Source of the DNA: a virus
Reading direction: 5' to 3' (one strand)
Virus record (IMG/VR): IMGVR_UViG_3300030109_000514
Location: 5,469 to 34,738 of that record
DNA: 29,270 nt
Each line of letters begins with the position of its first letter. Position 1 is the first letter of the stretch. Made by a program: the position numbers and the translations under genes. Below, one piece after another: positions 1 through 9,277 of this stretch. The notes under the pieces are model-generated. The model was not told where the DNA came from, made no database searches, and worked only from the letters and a program-made list of their open reading frames with translations.

Positions 1-3000
1 GTTTATGACAATACGTGGTGATTTTTTACCTTTAAATTGAAAGTAACCATTAAGACCTTCTTGTAATCTATTAAGTTCTGGTGATTTTTTAACAAACACT
101 TTATACATTTCAACAAGATCAATTAGATCTATACCTCTTGGTGAGTTATAAAATCTTTTCCATTTTGCATTGTTTTCACCTAGGTTTATTTTTGTTTCAC
201 CATATGGTTCATTAGGTATACCCCAGTTATCACCAGATCTAGAGTTGTTTACTCTATCAAAATGCATACCATCCATATCTTCTTTAATTTTATGATCTTT
301 AAAATATCTATCTGCTTGTGCTTTAATGTCATTGTTTATTCTTCTAGGCATTAATAATGCTATAAGATTTTTAGTTTCTGGATGTATAAATGCTAATGGT
401 GCATCTGTAGCATTACCTACCATTTCTGCCTTTTTAATTTTACCATCTTTATCTGTAAATTTAATTAGTTCGTTATATGCTTTTCTACTAAATTCTACAT
501 ATTCTTTACCTACTCTACCAACCATAACATCTACATCTTTACCAAAACCACCACCTTTATTAGCGGCAAAAACAACTGTAACTTTTTTATGTTTGTTAGA
601 TAAACCTTTAAATACTCTAGATATAAGTTCATTAGATGTTTTAAACTTACCTTCCATTTCTTTCATTCTGCTATCTTTTAATATTTTAGATACTTTTGGA
701 TAGTATTCGTTTTTAACTAATAAATTTTTGTTTGTAGATACTTTACCGTCTGTACTTTCTATAAGTATTCTACGACCTGTATCTATAACAGCTTGTAATG
801 GTGTAGATTTATATGTACCAGTATTATCTACAACAAAAGCACCATCTTTATCTTTTGTAAGTTCTACAATCTCTTTACTAAAAACACCATTTTCTTGTTT
901 AGACTTAAATGTTTTATCTTGTTTGTTTGTTATTTCTATTTTATCACCATTAACTTTTGCTTCTACAGGTACAGGATCTATCTTTCTTGCTTCTGTTTCT
1001 AATACAGGTATTTTTTCACCATTAGCTTTTTGTATTATTAATACATTATCATTACCTATAACTTCTTTACCTACAACTTTACCTTGTTGCGTACCTTCTA
1101 CACTAATGTTTACAACTTCATTGTTTTTAAATTTAGGTGGTGGTAGTAATTTTATATTACTTTCTTTTTCAAGACCTTGTAATACTGTTTTAGATCCATT
1201 TTGAAATATAGATGGTTCTTCTATATTCATAATTTGTTTTCTAAATTCACCGTTTTCTTCTGCTAATCTAACTATATCTTTTGGATGTACACTATATTTT
1301 CTGTACATATTTTTTATATGTCGTAATCCTGTAATAGAACCATGTATACCAAATATAAGAACAGTAGCGTGTGCAAAATCTCTAGCTGTAGGAACATGAC
1401 CTTCTAGGGCCGCACCTAATGTAGTCATAGTTACAACTTCTGTACCTAATCTAGCGGCTGTGCTACCAGTAAGTTGTTTTACTTTTGCACCTGCACCAAA
1501 TGTTGCGCCACCAACTACAGCACCTTTACCAGCAGTAATAGCAGTTTTAATATCCATAAAATGATCTAAAAATTCATTAAAGTCATTTACTTCACCGCTA
1601 TCTATTGCTCTCATATAACTATCACGTAATGCTTCTGGTATAGCAAAACCACCAGCACCACACACTACAGGGGCGGCTATACCACCCATAGGGCCTGTAG
1701 TTGCTATAGTTGCACCTGCCGCCGCAAAACAACCTGCCGCCATCCATGGTAAATCATTAACAAGAGTAACAGCACTTTGTATAACTTCTTTACTAAAAGT
1801 TTGTTCTTGATACATAAATACTTTTTGTATTGCTTCTTTAGGTGGTATTTTATCTTCTGTAATTAATTGATGGTATCTATCTATAAGACCATTAACAGAT
1901 AATGCGTATCCATTACTAAATACGTTGTATCTACTTTCACCGCCAAACGCTGTAACAAATTTACCACCATAAGGTAGTTTACGTATTGCTTTTGCAACTG
2001 TACTATCAGAAGAAAAGAACCCCATTTGTGGTGTTTCATATTCATATAATTTACCCCATACACTAAATGCTTTATCTATACGTGCATCTAATGCAGGTAG
2101 TTCTCTTAATTGTGTTTTGCCATCATCTAATGTTTCGTATGATGCATGATGATATTCTCTATATAAAGTTTTCCATGCTTCTACATCACCATTAAGACCT
2201 GCTTTAATAATATCATCTGTACCTACTCTATTAAATTTTTCACTAGCAGGTGTTTCTAATAAATAAGCCATTGTTAATGCTCTTTGTAAATCTGGATCTA
2301 ATGCTGTAACATCTTTATGTTCTAAAGCTAATTCTAATTCTACAGGTATTTGATACGAAGGATCATTACGTGTCATAATATTTATGTATCTTTGTACAGC
2401 TACAGGTAAAGTATTTTTTCTTATTTGAAACAAACCAGCCGCATTACCATCATAACCAATAATATTTCTATTATCACTTTCTAACCAACTATAAGCACTT
2501 ATAGCTTCATTAAAATTTTGTGCCGCTACATCATCTACACCAAAATATTGTTTTGTGTGTTCCAACATATTGTTAGTATGTTTTCCTGTTGTAAATTGTG
2601 TATGTAAATATTTAACGTCTTTATCTGTATTTTCTTTTATAAAATTTTCTATGTCTTTTTCTTGTAATTCTTTTGATACTTGTGCAATATGTTCTGCATT
2701 TGTAATGTATCTATTTGTTTCTGCATCAAAACCTATTTTACCTTCTAATATTAATCTTTTTGTTTCATTATCAATATAACTGTCTTTTACTTGTGTATCG
2801 TTTACTGCACTTTCTGCTACAGTAAGATCTCTATTAGTGTAAAATTGTTTTGCATCATATGTTACATTAGGATATGTGCTACCCATCCAATCATTAATAA
2901 AACCAACACGACCTTCACCATCATCTTTAAATAATTTATATGCACTATCTATTTTTTGTATAATGTTTTGTTGATCTACCTCTTTTAACATATCAAATGT

Positions 3001-3303
3001 TTTACTATGAGCAGTTTTGTTATTCTTAATATTGTTTTGTGTATTTGTATGAGATAGTTCGTTTTCTGTTTTTTTTTCTATTTCGTCTTTACTACCTAAT
3101 AATTTTTGTTGTTCATATGCAGGTTCTTGCATATCTTCATTAAGCAAAGATTGACTATTTGTAGGTGCTATACCAAATTCTTTATTTATTTCTACATCAG
3201 AAAAACCAGCTTGTTTTAATATTGGTCTTTGATCTTCAATAAGACTTAATATAGTATCTTCGTCAAAACCTGCTTGTCTTAATTGTGTTGCAGTTAATCT
3301 CAT
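1..3303 (-). CDS. Giant internal virion protein with lytic transglycosylase motif (partial, C-terminus off the window)
   Basis: Starting from ATG at 3303 the minus strand stays open for 1101 codons to the window edge, so the C-terminus is missing. Residues 273-294 carry a lysozyme-fold signature: WLESDN with candidate catalytic Glu275, then GNAAGLFQI at 286-294, which matches the E-S ... G-A-x-G-L-x-Q-I pattern of SLT lytic transglycosylases. About residues 515-555 form a Gly/Ala-rich hydrophobic stretch, with a second near 590-610, which could insert in a membrane. The rest is Lys/Asn/Glu-rich and I do not recognise it. It is the last visible gene of the virion operon, 2 bases after the 608-residue protein. 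Known family context: T7 gp16 is a giant internal core protein with transglycosylase activity that helps DNA cross the cell envelope. I infer the same role here. The motif is good; the rest is by position and size. Confidence 0.8.
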   Translation of the reverse strand, partial: MRLTATQLRQAGFDEDTILSLIEDQRPILKQAGFSDVEINKEFGIAPTNSQSLLNEDMQEPAYEQQKLLGSKDEIEKKTENELSHTNTQNNIKNNKTAHSKTFDMLKEVDQQNIIQKIDSAYKLFKDDGEGRVGFINDWMGSTYPNVTYDAKQFYTNRDLTVAESAVNDTQVKDSYIDNETKRLILEGKIGFDAETNRYITNAEHIAQVSKELQEKDIENFIKENTDKDVKYLHTQFTTGKHTNNMLEHTKQYFGVDDVAAQNFNEAISAYSWLESDNRNIIGYDGNAAGLFQIRKNTLPVAVQRYINIMTRNDPSYQIPVELELALEHKDVTALDPDLQRALTMAYLLETPASEKFNRVGTDDIIKAGLNGDVEAWKTLYREYHHASYETLDDGKTQLRELPALDARIDKAFSVWGKLYEYETPQMGFFSSDSTVAKAIRKLPYGGKFVTAFGGESRYNVFSNGYALSVNGLIDRYHQLITEDKIPPKEAIQKVFMYQEQTFSKEVIQSAVTLVNDLPWMAAGCFAAAGATIATTGPMGGIAAPVVCGAGGFAIPEALRDSYMRAIDSGEVNDFNEFLDHFMDIKTAITAGKGAVVGGATFGAGAKVKQLTGSTAARLGTEVVTMTTLGAALEGHVPTARDFAHATVLIFGIHGSITGLRHIKNMYRKYSVHPKDIVRLAEENGEFRKQIMNIEEPSIFQNGSKTVLQGLEKESNIKLLPPPKFKNNEVVNISVEGTQQGKVVGKEVIGNDNVLIIQKANGEKIPVLETEARKIDPVPVEAKVNGDKIEITNKQDKTFKSKQENGVFSKEIVELTKDKDGAFVVDNTGTYKSTPLQAVIDTGRRILIESTDGKVSTNKNLLVKNEYYPKVSKILKDSRMKEMEGKFKTSNELISRVFKGLSNKHKKVTVVFAANKGGGFGKDVDVMVGRVGKEYVEFSRKAYNELIKFTDKDGKIKKAEMVGNATDAPLAFIHPETKNLIALLMPRRINNDIKAQADRYFKDHKIKEDMDGMHFDRVNNSRSGDNWGIPNEPYGETKINLGENNAKWKRFYNSPRGIDLIDLVEMYKVFVKKSPELNRLQEGLNGYFQFKGKKSPRIVIN

Positions 3304-3305
3304 AA

Positions 3306-5132
3306 TTAATCATTCGTTATAAATATGTTGCCATAATCATCATCATTTAGATATACGCCTGTCATTGTTGAAGGCATACTACTATCTTTTACAATACCTT
3401 CTTTTTGTAATCTTAAAATATATGTTTGTATATCTTCGTTTTCTAATCTTGGTGGTACAACAACATTACCACCTCTAGGTGTTTTATTATTAAAGTATGT
3501 AGATGGTACAATGTAGTGTGTTCTAAATTCTTTACCATCAACTTGTTTAGATAATATATCTATTTTAGTTTTTAAATTGTTAATTTTTAGTTTGTTAATA
3601 GGTTCTTTGTATACGTTTATAACATCATTTAATAAATAATTTTCAGACCTAGGATTTGCTAACATATTTTCAAAACTAAATCCTTTACGTTCACCTTCTG
3701 CTATAAGTTCATTAAGATTATTCATAGCATTATATGCTTCAACACTTAAATTATCTGTTGACATCATACTTTGTAAAACACTTATAACATTTTCTGGTGC
3801 TACATTTTCTAATTGATCTAAAACTGCGCCTTTATCTTCAACACCTAATTCTTTTAATAACATTCTAGTTGCATTTTTAACTAATGTTTTCTTATAGCTA
3901 TTTTTGTCTTTAGTTTGTTTTCTAGCATCTGTTATAAGTTTTGTAGCATATTCTGGTTTTATTAAACCTTTACCCATCATATCTAATATTATTGTTTCTT
4001 CTTTTTTTGTATCAATAACACCACTATAAACTAATGTTGTCATAATAGATTTAGCCGCTAAACCTTGTGGGCTATCATAAGAATTAGTACCAGCAGATAA
4101 ATTTTTAATAGAAGTTTCATATGCATTTCTTAATGTTAATTTATCTTTAGGATCTAGACTACTATTTGCTAAATCTGAATAAAATGTTTTTGATTTTGTT
4201 TGTGCAGTTTTATCACCTGCCATTATACCTAAAATAGTATCTGTAAATTCTTCTCTTGTATCTTTATCTTTTTCTTCTTTTTGTGATTTAATAATAGCAT
4301 CTTGATCTGACGCTAATGTTTTTAATGCTTTTACTATATCTTTTCTTTTATCATCATCTGGTGTCAATGCATTACCATCTATATCAACAATAGAAAAATC
4401 TTTGTTTCTAGCTTTTTCATATGCATCATTATAATCTATTTCTGTATCACCGTTTGGTGTAACAATTTTAGAACCGTTAAATAATTGAAACTCTATATAT
4501 TTAGAATTAGCAAAATTTTTACTATCTTCTACTAATGTCTTATAAGTATCACTATTAAATAATTCTGTTGTTAGATTTTTTTTAAGGGTTAAATCTTTAT
4601 GTTGTGTATATGCAGATTTTATTGCAGGTAAATTTGTTGCTGTTTCTATTTTACTTTGAAATAATTGATTTTCACCATCTAATGCTATTTGTGCATTTAT
4701 AACTTTTTGATCTGCAATTTTATTAACAATAGCAGATTTAGTTGCAAAATAACTTTCATAAAACGTAGGCATAAACTCTTTAAATGTTTGTTCATCTAAT
4801 TGTTTTTTGTAATTAAGTTCTTGTTTTTTAAAATCTGCTTCGTATTCATTTAACCAATTATCTGGTGTTAAATAATCATCTCTACTTTTTAATCCATCAA
4901 CATATAATTGATTGTTACCACCAAATTGTGCATTAGATAAAGATACGTTAGTATTTATTTCTAATCTACGCATTTTAGCGTCATAATTAGTTTTAGCATT
5001 TGCGTATTGTGTTACTGCGTTAAGAGCAGTTTTACCAACTTCTACAAGACCTTGGCTACTACCTATTCCTGTAGTTAATGATCTACCACTACTTATATTT
5101 ACATCTGTATCTTTATACCTTGGTATCTTCAT
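3306..5132 (-). CDS. Internal virion (ejection) protein, 608 aa
   Basis: This is a 608-residue hydrophilic, Lys/Asn/Asp-rich, probably mostly helical protein without signal peptide or membrane segment. It begins MKIPRYKDTDVNISSG, and I see no enzymatic motif. It lies between a gp14-like small internal protein and the giant transglycosylase protein, which is the place and rough size of T7 gp15, an internal core/ejection protein. Its start overlaps the upstream 60-residue gene by 20 bases, and the next gene begins 2 bases after its stop, so the set is probably translationally coupled. The assignment rests on synteny and composition; I see no sequence signature that proves it. It could also be another structural or tail-associated protein. 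Confidence 0.65.
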   Translation of the reverse strand: MKIPRYKDTDVNISSGRSLTTGIGSSQGLVEVGKTALNAVTQYANAKTNYDAKMRRLEINTNVSLSNAQFGGNNQLYVDGLKSRDDYLTPDNWLNEYEADFKKQELNYKKQLDEQTFKEFMPTFYESYFATKSAIVNKIADQKVINAQIALDGENQLFQSKIETATNLPAIKSAYTQHKDLTLKKNLTTELFNSDTYKTLVEDSKNFANSKYIEFQLFNGSKIVTPNGDTEIDYNDAYEKARNKDFSIVDIDGNALTPDDDKRKDIVKALKTLASDQDAIIKSQKEEKDKDTREEFTDTILGIMAGDKTAQTKSKTFYSDLANSSLDPKDKLTLRNAYETSIKNLSAGTNSYDSPQGLAAKSIMTTLVYSGVIDTKKEETIILDMMGKGLIKPEYATKLITDARKQTKDKNSYKKTLVKNATRMLLKELGVEDKGAVLDQLENVAPENVISVLQSMMSTDNLSVEAYNAMNNLNELIAEGERKGFSFENMLANPRSENYLLNDVINVYKEPINKLKINNLKTKIDILSKQVDGKEFRTHYIVPSTYFNNKTPRGGNVVVPPRLENEDIQTYILRLQKEGIVKDSSMPSTMTGVYLNDDDYGNIFITND

Positions 5133-5295
5133 AAGTTATCCTATATTTAGCTGGGTTATATTCTGCTTTTTGTACAGCACCATTACCATCTTTAACAACT
5201 GTCCACGCCTCAAAGTTTTGTCCTTCTTTTGGTATTCTTTTACTGTAACCTTCAAATATTAACGTATCCATATCCCAAACTCTTATTTTGTACAT
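5113..5295 (-). CDS. Small protein of unknown function in the virion operon
   Basis: A 60-residue protein starting MYKIRVWDMDTLIFEG and ending YRITYEDTKV. It is rich in aromatic and charged residues and looks like a small beta-rich domain, with no signal peptide or membrane segment. It starts 3 bases after the gp14-like gene ends and overlaps the following 608-residue gene by 20 bases, so it sits inside the internal-protein cluster. No strong Shine-Dalgarno is visible before the ATG (the nearest purine run is distant), which fits coupled translation. I do not recognise the family. A small virion or assembly factor is the simplest guess from position. Confidence 0.6.
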   Translation of the reverse strand: MYKIRVWDMDTLIFEGYSKRIPKEGQNFEAWTVVKDGNGAVQKAEYNPAKYRITYEDTKV

Positions 5296-5298
5296 TTG

Positions 5299-5736
5299 TT
5301 AAGATAAACCTTTTGCGGCTAATTTTTGATTAGTTTGGTAGGTATTATAATTAACACCTGCCTGTAATAACGTAGAACCCATTTTATATGTTTCACTAGC
5401 TATCATACCAGTAAGTTCTGCATTCATGGCCGCATTCTTAACAAACACTCCTTTCTCTAAAAAAAACAAATCATTTTCAAATTCTTCTAAATCAGATTTA
5501 GCTGTAAGTAATGGTGATCCTGTAAATTGTATACCACTAGCACCTACTCTTGCTCTTTTTTCACTAAATAATTTTGCTTGTTTTTTAAACAGTTTTTGTT
5601 TGTCGTATTCAAGCTGTAATGTATTTTCGTATCTTTTCCATGCGGCGTTGGCCTTCATGTTTTTTATATTCTGTCTATGCCCCATAATAGTCATAGCAGT
5701 TGAAGCCGCCATCATTGCTGGTACAAACCACGCCAT
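5299..5736 (-). CDS. Internal virion protein, T7 gp14-like
   Basis: A 145-residue protein with a small hydrophobic N-terminus (MAWFVPAMMAASTAMTIMG), then a charged helical centre, then ARVGASGIQFTGSP followed by a helical, Ala-rich C-terminus. The R-x-G-A-S-G-[IV] ... G-S-P-L pattern after a helical N-terminal half is typical of the short internal virion proteins (gp14-type) that podophages encode just after tail tubular protein B. T7 gp14 is ejected into the outer membrane early in infection; the same role is inferred. It starts 14 bases after tail tubular protein B, with AAGGA upstream of the ATG. Length is somewhat short relative to T7 gp14. Confidence 0.75.
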   Translation of the reverse strand: MAWFVPAMMAASTAMTIMGHRQNIKNMKANAAWKRYENTLQLEYDKQKLFKKQAKLFSEKRARVGASGIQFTGSPLLTAKSDLEEFENDLFFLEKGVFVKNAAMNAELTGMIASETYKMGSTLLQAGVNYNTYQTNQKLAAKGLS

Positions 5737-5750
5737 ATTATAAATCCTTC

Positions 5751-8192
5751 CTAATCACTTGTTACCAAAGTTCCTGTTATACCCAAGACCGTCATTGGTA
5801 ATGGTTGTTCTTGTAAAATTTCTATTTGTCCATCTCTATCCCATCCTAAATTAGTTACCCGTTTATCGCCAGTAAATTCTGGTATATTTTGGCCCATAGG
5901 TGTAGATGATGTTCTAAAAGGTAATTGATCCCCATTTATCTTAATACCAACAGTTTTATGTAATCTTACCATAACTTCATTATACCTTTTTTTTCTTCCT
6001 TGTGCAGTACCAGCGTTTGCACCTGCTTCAATTCTCATAGTTTTTATTTTTGATGTATAAGCAAGGCCTATTTCAATACTTTTAAAACCAGAAGTACTGT
6101 TTAAACTAACAGATATAGCACCATTTGTTACTGTTTGATTAGGAAATACAGCATCACCAATAAGTATTTGTACTTCTTCACCTTCTAAATGATCTAAACC
6201 TGTTATAGTACTACTAGAACCATTTACAGTACCAGCAAGACCACTATCTAACTTTAACAAATCATCTAAATATTCTACGTATTGTACAATGTTACCGTTT
6301 ATTCTACGTCTAACTACAATGTAAGTTTGGTTTTCACTAGCTTCTGATATTGTAGATACTGATTTAACTTGTGCTTGTGCTTTTACAGAATGATTAGCAC
6401 CAACACCATCTTGTATTTGTATTATAGTTCTATCTATTGCTTGTTCATATGTTGATGCAAATTCAAATTTATTAGCATCTACAACATAAACAAAATAATC
6501 TTGACCATCTACAATACCACCTAATTTTGTACCTCCACCTGCACTATATGTAACTTTATCACCTGTAGATAAACCATGATTACTTATTGTAACAAAACCA
6601 TTATTATTACTATCTGTTACACTATCTGTAACATCTGATGCGCCGTTAAATGTTAGTTTATAAGATCCACCAATAATGTGCCTATGCCATGCTATAACAT
6701 CTTCTTCTCTTTGATATGTTAAACCTAACAATGCGCCATCTTTTCTTACAGCCCAATAAATACTATCTGGTTCTTGTGCATAGTCTACGTCTACAATACC
6801 CTTGCCTGTTATATGTTCTGCTAACAAAGTCATATCTGGTGCTAAATATGCATCACTTTCAAATCTATATGCAAACTCTCTAACTTTTTTTTGTTGTCTT
6901 TGTACAAACAATACAGCATTACCTATTTGTATAGGTTGTGTAGTGTAACCACCATATGTAGTTTGTTGTGTTATTTGTACATTGTCTGGTTTTAAAGGTT
7001 CACCTGTTGGTCTACCTACTTTAAATTCACCACCAACTGTACCTACAATAAGATCACGTGCAGGTGCTAACCATCTAATAACATTTACTCTATTAGCGGC
7101 TATTGTATAAATAAATGCATCTGCGGCGTTACCAGAACCTACGTCAAATTCTTCATACAAACCACTTTCACTTGCAAATATAGTTTGTGGAAAAGATGTA
7201 GTACCAGCAAAAACTAATCTTTGTTCAAAAAATGATACAGCTTTTGGAAAACCTTTTGTGCTTGTAAATGTACCTAATGACCAATCTGTTGTTCCTCCTG
7301 TACCACTAAAATTATCTGTTGTAGTTGCTGTAACTTGTGTTGCAGAAGAAAAGTTTGTAATTTTAGCATGACCACTATTAAACTTAATTAATCTTCCAAC
7401 GTCTGTAGCCACAAATGTACTAGAAGATGCAGTTATAGTAACACTACCAGAAGTACCACTAGGTGTCATTGTTGTACTTGTTGTGTTTTGATCTAAATAT
7501 GGGCCACGTTTAAAATCTACTTCTGTTAAAGTCCAGTTTGTATGACCTGTTCTAGATAATTTTCTAGGTGATACATCTTCGTGTACTAAATACATAACAT
7601 CTGCTGATTGAGTAAATGCTATTTCGTATAATTGAGTTTCTGTAAAAGGTGATGCTATTTCAAAAACATCTGCCGCAGTACCAGCAGAAGCATATGCAGT
7701 ATATCCTGTACTATTTACACCTTGTAATTCAAAAGTATTTGTTGTTACATTTGCTATTCTAAATCTTCTATTATTTAATTGTGTCATTCCTACAACACTA
7801 TTAATCCATACATCATCACCATTAGTATAACCATGAGATGATACTGTAACTACAGCAGGATTTGCTTGTGTTATACCTGTAATAGTTTTAGGTGTATTTG
7901 TTATTTGTCCGTTATCTTTGTAAAATCTAATGTATTGATCGCCAAGTTCTAAAATATATGATTGTGTAATATTAAATTCAAAAGGTATTATTCTTGTAGA
8001 TTTACTACTATCTTTTACTTCTGCAACAAATCTACTACCATATCTTCTTGTTGCACCGCCTTGTGGAAATACTGTCATATTCTGCATTTCCTCAACACCA
8101 TTATTGTATTTTTTAAAATCAACTTGACCTGCAAGTTTTGGTGTTAATTCACCAGCAGTAAAATTAGTTTGAAAAGGGTGTACTCTTGCCAT
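5751..8192 (-). CDS. Tail tubular protein B (T7 gp12-like tail nozzle)
   Basis: 813 residues, near the usual size for podophage gp12-type nozzle proteins. The N-terminus is characteristic: QTNFTAGELTPKL near residues 8-20, then NMTVFPQGGATRRYG near 38-52 and SYILELGDQYIRFY near 78-91. These are hallmarks of the family that forms the distal short-tail tube. Two internal beta modules of about 70 residues (roughly 103-175 and 515-590) share the layout V-T-[VI]-S-x-H-G-[YL]-[ST]-[NT]-G-D ... F-x-[VF] and resemble the FCCH-like beta domain found inserted in many phage tail proteins. The ATG overlaps the stop of tail tubular protein A in TAATG, so the two are translationally coupled. Strong identification from N-terminal motifs and synteny. 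Confidence 0.93.
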   Translation of the reverse strand: MARVHPFQTNFTAGELTPKLAGQVDFKKYNNGVEEMQNMTVFPQGGATRRYGSRFVAEVKDSSKSTRIIPFEFNITQSYILELGDQYIRFYKDNGQITNTPKTITGITQANPAVVTVSSHGYTNGDDVWINSVVGMTQLNNRRFRIANVTTNTFELQGVNSTGYTAYASAGTAADVFEIASPFTETQLYEIAFTQSADVMYLVHEDVSPRKLSRTGHTNWTLTEVDFKRGPYLDQNTTSTTMTPSGTSGSVTITASSSTFVATDVGRLIKFNSGHAKITNFSSATQVTATTTDNFSGTGGTTDWSLGTFTSTKGFPKAVSFFEQRLVFAGTTSFPQTIFASESGLYEEFDVGSGNAADAFIYTIAANRVNVIRWLAPARDLIVGTVGGEFKVGRPTGEPLKPDNVQITQQTTYGGYTTQPIQIGNAVLFVQRQQKKVREFAYRFESDAYLAPDMTLLAEHITGKGIVDVDYAQEPDSIYWAVRKDGALLGLTYQREEDVIAWHRHIIGGSYKLTFNGASDVTDSVTDSNNNGFVTISNHGLSTGDKVTYSAGGGTKLGGIVDGQDYFVYVVDANKFEFASTYEQAIDRTIIQIQDGVGANHSVKAQAQVKSVSTISEASENQTYIVVRRRINGNIVQYVEYLDDLLKLDSGLAGTVNGSSSTITGLDHLEGEEVQILIGDAVFPNQTVTNGAISVSLNSTSGFKSIEIGLAYTSKIKTMRIEAGANAGTAQGRKKRYNEVMVRLHKTVGIKINGDQLPFRTSSTPMGQNIPEFTGDKRVTNLGWDRDGQIEILQEQPLPMTVLGITGTLVTSD

Positions 8193-8770
8193 TATTTTCT
8201 AAAGTCCGTAAAAGTATCAGAAACAAGATCATCCATAAATCCTTCTTGTCCATCAATACTACGGGCTTCAGAAAGTTTTAATTGATATAATTTCTGCATT
8301 TGTGTTTGTACTTGCATACTACTTGTTACAGGGTATGCTAAATCAACAGATAATTTTGCAGTTAAAACATCAACAAACATAGCGTCAAATAAATTTGTGT
8401 CTGTAATTCTTGCTATATATAAAATATTAGCAGTACCTTGATCTGTAAGTAACACTCTACCTTGTGTTCCAAAATTTTCTATTTTAAATTTATAATCTTT
8501 TTCTTCCATTTCTAAAACACGTAAACAGTAAGGATTTGTAGGTAATGCATATTGATATGCAAAACCATAGGTAGGTGCAGTTGATAATTGTGCTAAAGTT
8601 GTTCTTGTTATTGAAAAATTAAATGGGTGAGATCTTAATACGCTATCTCTTGCGTCTGAATAAAATGAATTACATAATCTTGCTCTTTCACTATCATCTG
8701 TCAATGATGTAATAGGATCATCACCTAATCTTCTTAATGCATTTGAACAAATTGATACTTCTGTAGCCAT
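8192..8770 (-). CDS. Tail tubular protein A (T7 gp11-like head-tail adaptor)
   Basis: 192 residues, the usual length of gp11-type gatekeeper/adaptor proteins that join the portal to the short tail. The N-terminus MATEVSICSNALRRLGDDPI followed by a D-x-S-E-R-A-R-L-C-N ... Y-x-x-A-R-D-x-V-L-R-S-H-P-[FW] segment (about 25-50) is the standard family signature. It is preceded by a 69-base gap that contains a GC-rich hairpin and followed, with a 1-base overlap, by tail tubular protein B. This gap is the only sizeable one between the capsid and tail genes, so expression of the tail genes may be set at that hairpin. Confidence 0.93.
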   Translation of the reverse strand: MATEVSICSNALRRLGDDPITSLTDDSERARLCNSFYSDARDSVLRSHPFNFSITRTTLAQLSTAPTYGFAYQYALPTNPYCLRVLEMEEKDYKFKIENFGTQGRVLLTDQGTANILYIARITDTNLFDAMFVDVLTAKLSVDLAYPVTSSMQVQTQMQKLYQLKLSEARSIDGQEGFMDDLVSDTFTDFRK

Positions 8771-8784
8771 AATATGAATATATC

Positions 8785-8821
8785 AAAGGGGCGACTATAA
8801 TTCAATATATATCGCCCCTTT
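8785..8821 (-). terminator. Hairpin between decoration protein and tail genes (attenuator candidate)
   Basis: A perfect 10-bp inverted repeat: AAAGGGGCGA (8785-8794) and TCGCCCCTTT (8812-8821), separated by an AT-only-like 17-base loop. It follows the decoration-protein stop and precedes the tail tubular protein A start on the minus strand. On that strand the stem is followed by TTTGATATATTC, a poor U-tract, so partial termination or mRNA-end protection is more likely than full termination. The symmetrical structure could also act on the plus strand, where nothing is being terminated. Confidence 0.6.
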
Positions 8822-8839
8822 TAAAGTTAGTTATTAGTA

Positions 8840-9259
8840 TTAGTCAATACTATAGACAACAGCACATTTTACTGTGCCAGAAATAGCCGCACTAGCAGTA
8901 GTTAATAAAATATCTGTTTCAGCAGTATTTTCATAACCAAAGCCATCAATCTTGCCTTCTTGCGACATAGACATTTGTCCAGCCGAAGAAACCGAAGTTG
9001 CCGCTATGTATCTATCTGCATCACCACTATCACCGACAGATATAGTTGCAGAACCTAGAGCATCAAAATATACGATAATATCGTATACGATTGCACCCGC
9101 AGGTAATTTTGCAACAGATATATCTGAACCAGCCCCTAGAGAAGATGCTTCATAACTATCATATTGTACTCTTAATCTACCATGATTTTGACTTGCTATA
9201 ACCTTTTCAACAGGTTCAGCCGTTCTCTTGGTAAAATTACTTCCTTTTACACTAGCCAT
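8840..9259 (-). CDS. Putative capsid decoration / head protein
   Basis: 139 residues, Ala/Gly/Ser/Val-rich and probably all-beta, with segments such as ISVAKLPAGAIVYDIIVYFD and ISVGDSGDADRYIAA. It has no signal or membrane segment. It lies 18 bases downstream of the major capsid gene, preceded by an AGGGAAGGAG ribosome-binding site, and is followed by a hairpin. Proteins of this size, composition and position are annotated as capsid decoration or head proteins in marine podoviruses, and I infer that role. Like the capsid gene it is visibly richer in G+C-ending codons than the neighbouring tail genes, which fits high expression. Confidence 0.6.
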   Translation of the reverse strand: MASVKGSNFTKRTAEPVEKVIASQNHGRLRVQYDSYEASSLGAGSDISVAKLPAGAIVYDIIVYFDALGSATISVGDSGDADRYIAATSVSSAGQMSMSQEGKIDGFGYENTAETDILLTTASAAISGTVKCAVVYSID

Positions 9260-9277
9260 AATATTACTCCTTCCCTA

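Noticed and set aside
326-1204. Plus-strand frames of 125 and 158 codons inside the left-hand giant gene.
   Set aside because: They are antisense to one unbroken minus-strand frame of 1101 codons and have the Leu/Ser/Phe/Pro-rich composition expected of antisense reading.
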